Made by a program: the position numbers and the translations under genes. A stretch of DNA of 48,705 nt from contig NZ_QNUE01000026.1 in the NCBI RefSeq assembly GCF_003385595.1, positions 1-48,705 of the forward strand. The letters are read 5' to 3'. Shown piece by piece: positions 33,022 to 39,495 of the stretch. Source of the stretch: Chryseobacterium flavum (GTDB lineage Bacteria; Bacteroidota; Bacteroidia; Flavobacteriales; Weeksellaceae). The notes under the pieces were generated by a model that saw only the letters and a list, made by a program, of their open reading frames with translations, was not told where the DNA came from and did no database searches. Positions within the stretch are counted from its first letter, which is position 1; every line of letters begins with the position of its first letter.

Positions 33022-33819
33022 ATGAAACTAAAATTACTTCTGGGAAGTTTAATGCTTACCGCTGTTTCAGCCAATGCTCAGCTGGCTTCTATCAATGAGA
33101 CCTTCCAATCGTTTATAACAGGACCTGCCGGACCCGCAGCTGCTTGGCCGCAAAATAACTGGAACAGGGTTCAGGATACAACTAATGGACCCTGGGTGTA
33201 TGCGAGCGGCACCACTAATAAATATGTTCAGTATTACAGCTTTTCTGCTCCTAATACTGCCGGCTACCTGATAACTCCACAAATTGTAGCCCCAGATGGT
33301 ACAAAAACACTTGCTTTTACTGCAGCCATTACATCCGGATCAGCAAGTGGCGCTACAGGAACAATACAGGTAGGACTGGTGAACAGTATTACCGACATGA
33401 CTTCATTTACACCTGTAGGCAACATCATTAATCTGACACCGGAAAATACGCAATACACTTTTACCGTACCGGTTTCAGCAAATCAGTATATTGCATTTAA
33501 AATTACAGGAAGTGCCATGCATACAGCAATACAGATAGATGATGTACTGTATAACAATTCAACATTAGGTGTCGCTGATCAGGTAAAATCTGAAAACGAG
33601 GTGAAATTTGCAGTTAATGCGGATAACACGGCACTTGAATTTGTAACCCAAAAAGATCCTAAGAAGATACAGATCTACTCTGCGCTGGGGCAAAAAACCA
33701 CTGAAGGAAAACTAAACAGACAGCAATTTGACATCAGTACCCTTCAATCCGGCGTTTATTATACTGTTATTGAAACAGCAGAAGGAAAGACAATCAAATC
33801 AAAATTCATAAAAAAGTAA
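33022..33819 (+). CDS. T9SS-secreted protein, choice-of-anchor-like domain
   Basis: This 265-residue protein has a signal peptide (SANA/QLASINETFQ). A beta-rich domain of about 160 residues starts NETFQSFITGPAGPAAAWPQ and contains the pattern VQYYSFSAPNTAGYLITPQI, as in cleaved-adhesin or choice-of-anchor J domains. A type A T9SS sorting domain follows at about 195-265 (QIYSALGQKT, FDISTLQSGVYYTVI, KFIKK). It should be moved across the outer membrane. No catalytic motif is visible. It is divergent from hmuR and shares the Fur-like operators, so a role in iron or heme use is suggested. Confidence 0.85.
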   Translation: MKLKLLLGSLMLTAVSANAQLASINETFQSFITGPAGPAAAWPQNNWNRVQDTTNGPWVYASGTTNKYVQYYSFSAPNTAGYLITPQIVAPDGTKTLAFTAAITSGSASGATGTIQVGLVNSITDMTSFTPVGNIINLTPENTQYTFTVPVSANQYIAFKITGSAMHTAIQIDDVLYNNSTLGVADQVKSENEVKFAVNADNTALEFVTQKDPKKIQIYSALGQKTTEGKLNRQQFDISTLQSGVYYTVIETAEGKTIKSKFIKK

Positions 33820-33842
33820 GGTTATCAGTCTTTATTTGCTTT

Positions 33843-33879
33843 AAAAGCCGGATAGACTACTTCTATCCGGCTTTTTTTA
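33843..33879 (+). terminator. Terminator of the 33022 gene
   Basis: A perfect 14-bp stem (33843-33856 with 33862-33875, core AAGCCGGATAGA) with a 5-nt loop is followed by T. Confidence 0.88.
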
Positions 33880-33928
33880 TAATCAAAATTCTAAATCAAA
33901 AAGGAAAACAGATAAAAATCATATTTTT

Positions 33929-33979
33929 ATTTAGAATTATTAAAAATAATATGTATACTTTTGTCAGGTCATTCTAAAT
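33929..33979. promoter_or_regulatory. Paired Fur-like operators upstream of the secreted HmuY-like gene
   Basis: ATTTAGAATTATTAAAAAT (33929-33947) and inverted ATTCTAAAT (33971-33979) flank the -7 box TACTTTTG (33956-33963). The arrangement has almost the same spacing as at 32961-33010: 27 versus 26 bases from the first dyad to the box, and 8 in both cases from box end to the second half-site. A further ATTCTAAAT stands alone at 33888-33896. Confidence 0.62.
33956..33963 (+). promoter_or_regulatory. -7 box of the 34008 gene
   Basis: TACTTTTG matches TAnnTTTG, 44 bases before the ATG. Confidence 0.6.
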
Positions 33980-34007
33980 AATGAGATGATAAATTAAAAA
34001 TTAAGAT

Positions 34008-35276
34008 ATGAAAACAAAACTATTACTGGCTTCGCTGTTTGTTCTTTCAATTCAACAGACGGTGGTAGCACAAACCGATGCATTGGGATATACACAAGCC
34101 AATATGTCCATGGGAGCAGGGTATCAAAATAGGGTATTCTTTAACCTTGAGGATGGTAATATGATATCCCAACCGGCTAATACCTGGGATATCGCATTTT
34201 TCAGAAATTCTGCAATGAGTTTCGGATCAAGAATTAATGATGCAAAAGAGATTAAAGTATATGAAGCATCAAATAATCTTGCCGATTGGGACAATATCAG
34301 TATCACCAATATATCAGCGTGGGGAGAACCTATTTATAATCCGGATCAGACAACATCTCTTCAGGATGGTGCATTTGAACAGGGATCAGCACCTTATGGA
34401 TGGGGGCAATATAACGGCATCACCCATCACATTGACGGCAAAATCATTTTCGTTTTACAGTATCCGGATGGCACTTACATCAAATTTGCCATCATTGATT
34501 ACTTTGGAGGCTATACTTTCAAATACTCAAAATGGAACGGAGCTTCCTGGGGTGCAACTGAAACAAAGACTCTTGCCAATGGAACTGATGATGCTTTCTT
34601 CAATTATTTCTCATTTACTACAGGTGCAAAGGTGGATAATCTGGAACCCTCAAAAAGCGCGTGGGATTTTGTTTTTACAAAATATTTTACATTCTATAAC
34701 AATGTGATGATGTATCCTCTTTCAGGAGCCATTCAAAGTCCTAATATTAAAGTCGCGAAAGTGCAGCCGGAAGATCAGGCAACAGCAGCGTATACCTTAC
34801 CTGCCGCTTCTAACTTTTCATCAAATATTACAACGATAGGTCATTCATGGAAAGGAATAGGAACGGTGAAAAATGATGTAGTCTACTATATTAAGAAAGG
34901 AAATGATTACTACAGAATGTACTTTATTACAAACGGAGGGACCACAACCGGAGACATGTACTTCAAATACAAAAAAATAACCGCTACCCTGGGAGTAACG
35001 GAAATAGGAAAAAAAGCTTCTTTTGGCATTTATCCGAATCCGGCACCAGCGGATAAAAAGGTAACTGTTTTATTTGATATTAAGGAAAAAGCCAATAATA
35101 AAGGAAATGTAGAGGTATATGACCTCACCGGAAAAAAGGTGTACTCGGCTGAACTTACCAATCAGACAGGCTTCTATAAGCAAGATATGAACTTATCCAA
35201 TCTCACTCCGGGAAGCTATATGGTAAAAATAACCTATGGAGGAAACTCTGAAACGAAAAAGCTTATCGTGAAATAA
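34008..35276 (+). CDS. HmuY-like protein with T9SS sorting domain
   Basis: This 422-residue protein has a signal peptide (VVA/QTDALGYTQ) and a body that resembles the HmuY family by pattern. It shows NTWDIAFFRNSAMSFGSRIN at 58-77, YTFKYSKW and SAWDFVFTKYFTFYNNV from 217, compared with TDWDLAFYSG and KWDICFSVFTNI of the lipoprotein HmuY nearby. A His-His pair lies at 140-141 (ITHHIDGK). A C-terminal type A sorting domain spans about 336-422 (FGIYPNPAPADKK, VYDLTGKKVYS, LTPGSYMVKI). It would be exported to the surface or medium, so it may be a released hemophore. It has its own promoter with the same operator pair as the hmu locus. Confidence 0.8.
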   Translation: MKTKLLLASLFVLSIQQTVVAQTDALGYTQANMSMGAGYQNRVFFNLEDGNMISQPANTWDIAFFRNSAMSFGSRINDAKEIKVYEASNNLADWDNISITNISAWGEPIYNPDQTTSLQDGAFEQGSAPYGWGQYNGITHHIDGKIIFVLQYPDGTYIKFAIIDYFGGYTFKYSKWNGASWGATETKTLANGTDDAFFNYFSFTTGAKVDNLEPSKSAWDFVFTKYFTFYNNVMMYPLSGAIQSPNIKVAKVQPEDQATAAYTLPAASNFSSNITTIGHSWKGIGTVKNDVVYYIKKGNDYYRMYFITNGGTTTGDMYFKYKKITATLGVTEIGKKASFGIYPNPAPADKKVTVLFDIKEKANNKGNVEVYDLTGKKVYSAELTNQTGFYKQDMNLSNLTPGSYMVKITYGGNSETKKLIVK

Positions 35277-35306
35277 TTTATTTTAATACTTTCTATTTTT
35301 TCTAAT

Positions 35307-35341
35307 AAAAAGGCGGCTTCAATATTCTGAAACCGCCTTTT
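35307..35341. terminator. Bidirectional terminator between 34008 gene and ABM gene
   Basis: Arms at 35307-35321 and 35328-35341 (AAAGGCGG...TTCA / TGAA...CCGCCTTT) have one mismatch and A and T runs on both sides. Confidence 0.8.
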
Positions 35342-35344
35342 ATA

Positions 35345-35635
35345 CTAATAGATCTTAAATCCTTTATACACTTCTACCGTACTTTCCATCATTCTGGAAG
35401 CATCTTTACGGAAATCCAGCAAATGATCCTGACCATTATGCCTGTTATGATGCTCCACACTCTCCCAAAGCTCAATCAGAAAAAAGGTTCCTTTATTGTC
35501 TTTATCTTCAATAAGGTCATACTGTAAACACCCCTCTTCTTTTCTTGTTTCTTTCACAAGTTTCTGAAAAAGCTCTACCGCTTCCATCAGGTAATTTTCA
35601 TTAAACTTAAAAAGTGCAATGATATGTAAATTCAT
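35345..35635 (-). CDS. ABM-domain protein, putative quinol monooxygenase (YgiN-like)
   Basis: The 96-residue protein is a single antibiotic-biosynthesis-monooxygenase (dimeric ferredoxin-like) domain. It shows the strand IIALFKFNENY, the EEGCLQYDLIEDKDN turn and FFLIELWESVEHHNRHNGQDH. This is the YgiN/LsrG pattern. IsdG-type heme oxygenases share the fold, but the Asn-Trp-His triad arrangement is not evident, so a heme role is not claimed. It is a single gene ending in a shared terminator. Confidence 0.85.
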   Translation of the reverse strand: MNLHIIALFKFNENYLMEAVELFQKLVKETRKEEGCLQYDLIEDKDNKGTFFLIELWESVEHHNRHNGQDHLLDFRKDASRMMESTVEVYKGFKIY

Positions 35636-35724
35636 GTTTCATTATTTAATGATGTAAAAGTAAAATATTTTCAAAACCAAATTTGTTTTTACTTCTTTTA
35701 TTTTTCCACACTAAGCATCTTTTT

Positions 35725-36612
35725 CTAACTGATCACTGATTTGTAAATAGTTATGGAACTCATTACAATAACAAGCAGCCCGATCACAATAAACATTTTC
35801 CTGACCGGAAGCTTTGCGGTAAGCATTGCAGAAAAAGGAGCAGTAAGAATTCCTCCTATTAACAGTCCCAGAATGATATTCCAGTGCTGAATACCCAGGG
35901 TAAAAAAGAAAGTAACAGCTGCTGTTATGGTCAGTATAAACTTGGCCACTGTAGAACTACCTACTGCAAATCTCGGGGTAAAGGCATTTTTGATCAAAGT
36001 TCCGGTTACCAGCGGCCCCCATCCGCCTCCTGCAAAAGAATCGATGAAGCCTCCTATCACCCCAAGCCTTGTTAAATTGGTTTTTCTTTTAAGTGCTTTA
36101 TTCTGCTTTTCTTTAAATGCATTTGACAATATCTGAAAACCGAGATATAGTGTATAAAAAGCAATAATGGTTTTGGTGATTTTAGCGTAATATTCTCCCA
36201 GGTACGTGAGGCAAACAGCACCAATAACAGCACCGATGACCGCGGGAACTGCCAGTTTTTTTACCAGGCTCTTACTTACATTTCTGAGTCTGATATGGCT
36301 TACGCTTCCCGCTGCTGTAGTGAAGCTTTCCGCGGAATGAATGCTGGCGCTTACTATATGAGGTGGAATATTAAGGAACATAAGGGTGGTTGTACAAATT
36401 ACACCATATCCCATTCCCATAGATCCGGCTACAATTTCAGCAAAAACACCTACCAGAAGCATCCAGTAAAAGATATAATTATCTTTTGCCAGAATTGTAA
36501 GAAGTTCCTCCAGATATCCAAGCTCATACATAGAAAAAACTATAATAAGCAATATGGCAAGGGTTATAAAAAGTACATTAAGCCTGACCTGAATTTTTCT
36601 TGAAATTACCAT
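35725..36612 (-). CDS. TSUP family (TauE/SafE) sulfite or organosulfur exporter
   Basis: This 295-residue membrane protein has about eight segments. The duplicated TSUP motif is seen as GVFAEIVAGSMGMGYGVICT (about 55-74) and GGFIDSFAGGGWGPLVTGTL (about 187-206), each with the Gly-rich loop. The family moves sulfite, sulfonates or related anions. The start overlaps the stop of a small ORF upstream. An Rrf2 regulator and a putative operator lie just beyond, which fits a sulfur-related role. The exact substrate is unknown. Confidence 0.88.
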   Translation of the reverse strand: MVISRKIQVRLNVLFITLAILLIIVFSMYELGYLEELLTILAKDNYIFYWMLLVGVFAEIVAGSMGMGYGVICTTTLMFLNIPPHIVSASIHSAESFTTAAGSVSHIRLRNVSKSLVKKLAVPAVIGAVIGAVCLTYLGEYYAKITKTIIAFYTLYLGFQILSNAFKEKQNKALKRKTNLTRLGVIGGFIDSFAGGGWGPLVTGTLIKNAFTPRFAVGSSTVAKFILTITAAVTFFFTLGIQHWNIILGLLIGGILTAPFSAMLTAKLPVRKMFIVIGLLVIVMSSITIYKSVIS

Positions 36613-36749
36613 ACCACAGAATTATTGGTTTTTATATGAGCCTTTGGAGAGGCTCCTCTATTGTCTGACAGTTTTCTGTAGTTTCTGAAATGGATAAAAG
36701 CTAATGGTACAGCTGGTTGTAACAGATCTGCATCTTCTTTTGAAATCAT
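36606..36749 (-). CDS. Small ORF coupled to the TSUP gene
   Basis: A 47-codon ORF begins with MISKEDADLLQPAVPLAFIH and ends in VVW before TAA. Its last codons overlap the TSUP start (ATGGTAA, ATG at 36612), so the two are probably coupled. It is not a simple membrane or Cys-rich peptide. I do not recognise it. It follows the putative Rrf2 operator, so it could be a real small protein or a leader that couples translation. Confidence 0.5.
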   Translation of the reverse strand: MISKEDADLLQPAVPLAFIHFRNYRKLSDNRGASPKAHIKTNNSVVW

Positions 36750-36789
36750 AATTTATTCATTTGAAGTTATGCAAATATCTAATAAAAAT

Positions 36790-36816
36790 ATTATCCTACC
36801 AAATAAGTAGACTAAC
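36790..36816. promoter_or_regulatory. Putative Rrf2-family operator, copy 1
   Basis: This 27-base stretch (start ATTATCCTACCAAATAAG, end AGTAGACTAAC) lies between the Rrf2 gene and the small ORF. Its reverse complement occurs with three changes at 45422-45448. It contains the half-dyad pair CCTACY...RGTAG. Confidence 0.6.
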
Positions 36817-36837
36817 AAATCAAAAAAAAGGACCGGG

Positions 36838-37245
36838 TTAGTCTACCAGATCCATTAAAGTTTTCTTTTCAAGAATATTCAGTGAAGCATCCCGGACTTC
36901 AATAAGTACATCATGTAATCCGCAATGATCTTCGTTACAATCTTCACATTTTTCATAAAAATTAAGGCTCACGCAGGGAAGCATGGCAATAGGACCATTT
37001 ACCAGTCTGATGATCTTTGCCAGTTTTACATTTTCGGGTTTTTCTTTAAAAAAATATCCTCCACCTTTTCCTTTTTTGCTGTCCAGAATATCAGCCTTTT
37101 TAAGTTCAAGCAGGATATTTTCTAAAAACTTTAAAGGAATCTTTTTGTGTTCCGCTATTTCGGAAATAAGAATCGGGCCCTCATTCCTTTTTTCTACAAG
37201 ATATGAAAGCGCTTTAAAAGCATATTGAGATTTTTTTGAAAGCAT
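36838..37245 (-). CDS. Rrf2-family transcriptional regulator
   Basis: This 135-residue regulator has an N-terminal winged helix (KKSQYAFKALSYLVEK, ISEIAEHKKIPLKFLENILLEL, KKGKGGGYFF). The C-terminal effector part has four cysteines in LPCVSLNFYEKCEDCNEDHCGLHDV (quoted from CEDCNEDHCGL). Such clusters bind Fe-S in IscR/RsrR relatives, while CymR-type members sense sulfur status. The start at 37245 (MLSKKSQYAFKAL) is the usual beginning; an upstream in-frame ATG (37299) adds 18 hydrophobic residues and is unlikely. It probably controls the TSUP unit directly downstream and the cupin_8 gene at 45477. Confidence 0.88.
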   Translation of the reverse strand: MLSKKSQYAFKALSYLVEKRNEGPILISEIAEHKKIPLKFLENILLELKKADILDSKKGKGGGYFFKEKPENVKLAKIIRLVNGPIAMLPCVSLNFYEKCEDCNEDHCGLHDVLIEVRDASLNILEKKTLMDLVD

Positions 37246-37347
37246 TACAGCAAAAATACAAAAATTGTTTAATATGTATAATACAAAGTGGTAAAGCAAA
37301 GATCAGAATACCAAAGTGTCAATAAATGAATTTACCACACCACCCCT

Positions 37348-37379
37348 TTTGAATTTTTCCTATTAAATCATTATGTTTG
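37348..37379 (+). promoter_or_regulatory. Promoter of the DUF4268 gene
   Basis: TTTG (37348-37351), a 20-base spacer and TATGTTTG (37372-37379) form a full Bacteroidota promoter. The box ends four bases before the ATG at 37384, so the message should be leaderless or nearly so. Confidence 0.55.
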
Positions 37380-37383
37380 CTAT

Positions 37384-37812
37384 ATGTTCAGTAAACAAGA
37401 AGCACAGCAATTAAAAAAAGAGTTTTGGACCGCTTTTGGAAAATCATTTCCAAGAAAATGGATTTTATATGATACTAAAGTTAAGGATTTATCATTCAAA
37501 TTTTCAGCAGATAATAAGAAAGCAGAAGTTTCTCTAGACATTGAAATGAAGGATGAGCTCTTTCGAAGTGCATATTATGAAAAAATATGGTCTTTGGAAG
37601 ATATTCTTAAAGATTTCATCGGTGATTTCCAAAAGGAAGAATATTTTACACTTGAAAATGGAAAGGTAATCAGCAGGATTTGGGTTGATAAACAGGGAGT
37701 TTCAATTTTCAATAAAAATACATGGCAAGAAATTTTTGAATTTTTTGTCGACAAAATGGAAGGATTTGAAAGATTTTATCTCGAATATGAGGATTTTATA
37801 AAGGACATTTAA
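37384..37812 (+). CDS. DUF4268 domain protein
   Basis: The 142-residue protein matches the DUF4268 pattern. It has an N-terminal EFWTAFGKSFPRKWILYDTK (about 13-32), a strand with KKAEVSLDIEMKDE, and a C-terminal RIWVDKQGVSIFNKNTWQEIFEFF (quoted from VSIFNKNTWQEIFEFF). Domains of this kind occur alone or beside restriction-like and defence genes, but no activity is known. It starts an accessory run of four genes (37.4-40.9 kb) on one strand. Confidence 0.75.
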   Translation: MFSKQEAQQLKKEFWTAFGKSFPRKWILYDTKVKDLSFKFSADNKKAEVSLDIEMKDELFRSAYYEKIWSLEDILKDFIGDFQKEEYFTLENGKVISRIWVDKQGVSIFNKNTWQEIFEFFVDKMEGFERFYLEYEDFIKDI

Positions 37813-37867
37813 AATCCTTACGAAATAATTACCATTTTACCTATAACTATAAAATAAAAAAGAAACT

Positions 37868-37875
37868 TATATTTG
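37868..37875 (+). promoter_or_regulatory. -7 box of the 37925 gene
   Basis: TATATTTG matches TAnnTTTG, 49 bases before the ATG. Confidence 0.5.
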
Positions 37876-37924
37876 CTTACCACTACTTAAAACTAATATA
37901 TGGAACGAATTAATATGATTGAAA

Positions 37925-38563
37925 ATGAAAAAAGTGTACAAAAACATTTTTGGAGAAATTATCTCCAAAGGAACTGCTGTGAAACAGGATGAATACCATC
38001 TTTATTATTATGAAAAAGATTCAGACCTGTTAAAAGAAATTGAGTTTATAAGTGAGGATAACATTTATAACATCAATTATTTCATAAGTGAGGGAGAAGA
38101 TGAGAATCAGGTTTTTGATTACCTGAAAGAAAAATCAGATTTTTTTGATATCGAGAAAAGAGAGTTCGTAAATGATTTTATTATTACGACCAATAAATTG
38201 TACTCCTTATCTGTAGATGATCTCCCCTTAATTTCTAGAACTGTTTTCAAAAAGGATGACCCCGAAAACTTCATCTGTTCACAGGTCATCGATAATGAAA
38301 CCCACGAGCCGCAACTCGAAAGAACTATAAAATGCTGGTATACCAACGACAAAAACGGTGAAAAATATGCAGCAATAGAATGCAGCTATCAGGAAGATGG
38401 AAAACTTGAACTGGCTGTTGATAAAACTCCGGATCCCGACCATGAAGAAAACTGGATACAATATGACTATGACACTTTCCAGGATCTTCAGGCACAAATA
38501 CCCACTGACATCAGCTATTACAAAACTGCCACCTTACTTCCCAAGGAGTCTTATCAGCAATAA
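37925..38563 (+). CDS. Hypothetical protein
   Basis: I do not recognise this 212-residue soluble protein. It is strongly acidic and Tyr/Asp-rich, with no signal peptide and no catalytic pattern. It seems made of repeated beta hairpins with lengths of about 30 residues (VYKNIFGEIISKG, YHLYYYEKDSDLL, ...). The start is ATG at 37925; the longer reading from a TTG at 37919 is unlikely. It may share a transcript with the DUF2314 gene 34 bases downstream. Confidence 0.65.
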   Translation: MKKVYKNIFGEIISKGTAVKQDEYHLYYYEKDSDLLKEIEFISEDNIYNINYFISEGEDENQVFDYLKEKSDFFDIEKREFVNDFIITTNKLYSLSVDDLPLISRTVFKKDDPENFICSQVIDNETHEPQLERTIKCWYTNDKNGEKYAAIECSYQEDGKLELAVDKTPDPDHEENWIQYDYDTFQDLQAQIPTDISYYKTATLLPKESYQQ

Positions 38564-38597
38564 TCCATAATTTTACATCGCATCTTAAAATTATTAA

Positions 38598-39416
38598 ATG
38601 GAAGACAATCTGATTTTTTTTGCAGACGGAAATGATCCGCAAATGATTGAAGCTTACAAAAGAGCACAGGAAACTTTTAAGTATTTCTGGCGTGAACAAT
38701 CCTGGGAATACAGAAGAATTATTCCGGGCCTTAATGTATCATGTGTTAAAACTGCTTTTGAAGAGCAGGATGAAGAAACCGGGGAAAGCCTGGTAGAACA
38801 CATGTGGATCAATGAAGTATTTTTTGACGGGGATCATGTAAGAGGATATCTTATCAATGAACCTAACAGCCTTAAAAACATACAGGTTGGTGATTATGTT
38901 GAAATTCCTTTACACAATATCACTGACTGGCTTTTTGCCATCACTCCGAGTGTACAGAAACCTAAAGGACTTTCCAGGCTGTTTTCAGCTTCTTCGACTC
39001 TACTTCCAAAAGCCTACGGAGGATTTACTATTCAGAAAATGCGTGCTGACATGTCTGATGCGGAAAGAAAAGAACATGATAATGCCTGGCAGCTTGATTT
39101 CGGAGACTTCAATGATATACTTGTGGTGAATAACCAGAAAGAAAATCCGGAAAATCTGATTGAGCATCCTATGAGTAAAAATATGAAAGAGGAATTTGCA
39201 AAGTTTTTACAACAGTATCCGGATGAGCTTACACAAGCCGATGAATATGGGCTGACAATTCTTCACAAAGAAACGATTGCAGGAAATTTAACCACTGTGC
39301 AGGTTGCTTTGGAAGCAGGTGCTGATAAAAACATCCGGTCTAAAAAAGGAAAAACAGCTCTGGATTATGCAAAACAGCTGAACTGGGAGCATCTTATTCC
39401 TGTATTGGAAGAATAA
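38598..39416 (+). CDS. DUF2314 protein with C-terminal ankyrin repeats
   Basis: The 272-residue protein has an N-terminal DUF2314-like part with AYKRAQETFKYFWREQSWEYRR and VSCVKTAFEEQDEETGESLVEHMWINEV (both cited in part; start AYKRAQETFKYF, end VEHMWINEV). GDYVEIPLHNITDWLF follows. From about residue 215 come ankyrin-type repeats (GLTILHKETIAGNLTTVQVALEAGADKN and KKGKTALDYAKQLNW, cited as LHKETIAGN and ALDYAKQLNW). It is a cytosolic, probably protein-binding protein with no known activity. It follows an unknown gene on the same strand. Confidence 0.8.
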   Translation: MEDNLIFFADGNDPQMIEAYKRAQETFKYFWREQSWEYRRIIPGLNVSCVKTAFEEQDEETGESLVEHMWINEVFFDGDHVRGYLINEPNSLKNIQVGDYVEIPLHNITDWLFAITPSVQKPKGLSRLFSASSTLLPKAYGGFTIQKMRADMSDAERKEHDNAWQLDFGDFNDILVVNNQKENPENLIEHPMSKNMKEEFAKFLQQYPDELTQADEYGLTILHKETIAGNLTTVQVALEAGADKNIRSKKGKTALDYAKQLNWEHLIPVLEE

Positions 39417-39472
39417 ATCGTAAAAAAACAGTAGATTTGAAGGGAAACCGTAAAGTTTCTCTTTTTGTTTTT

Positions 39473-39480
39473 TATATTTG
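39473..39480 (+). promoter_or_regulatory. -7 box of the AlbA_2 gene
   Basis: TATATTTG matches TAnnTTTG and ends 15 bases before the ATG at 39496, which supports this start over the upstream TTG at 39478, which lies inside the box. Confidence 0.6.
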
Positions 39481-39495
39481 AAAAAAGACAAAACT

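Noticed and set aside
35345..35635. ABM-domain protein as an IsdG-type heme oxygenase, given the nearby heme genes
   Set aside because: The visible pattern is YgiN-like, the Asn-Trp-His triad of IsdG is not evident, and it stands behind a terminator without the heme operator.
37246..37299. Longer Rrf2 start
   Set aside because: It adds an unlikely hydrophobic stretch before the standard family start.
39478..39495. TTG start of the AlbA_2 protein
   Set aside because: The TTG is part of the promoter box TATATTTG.
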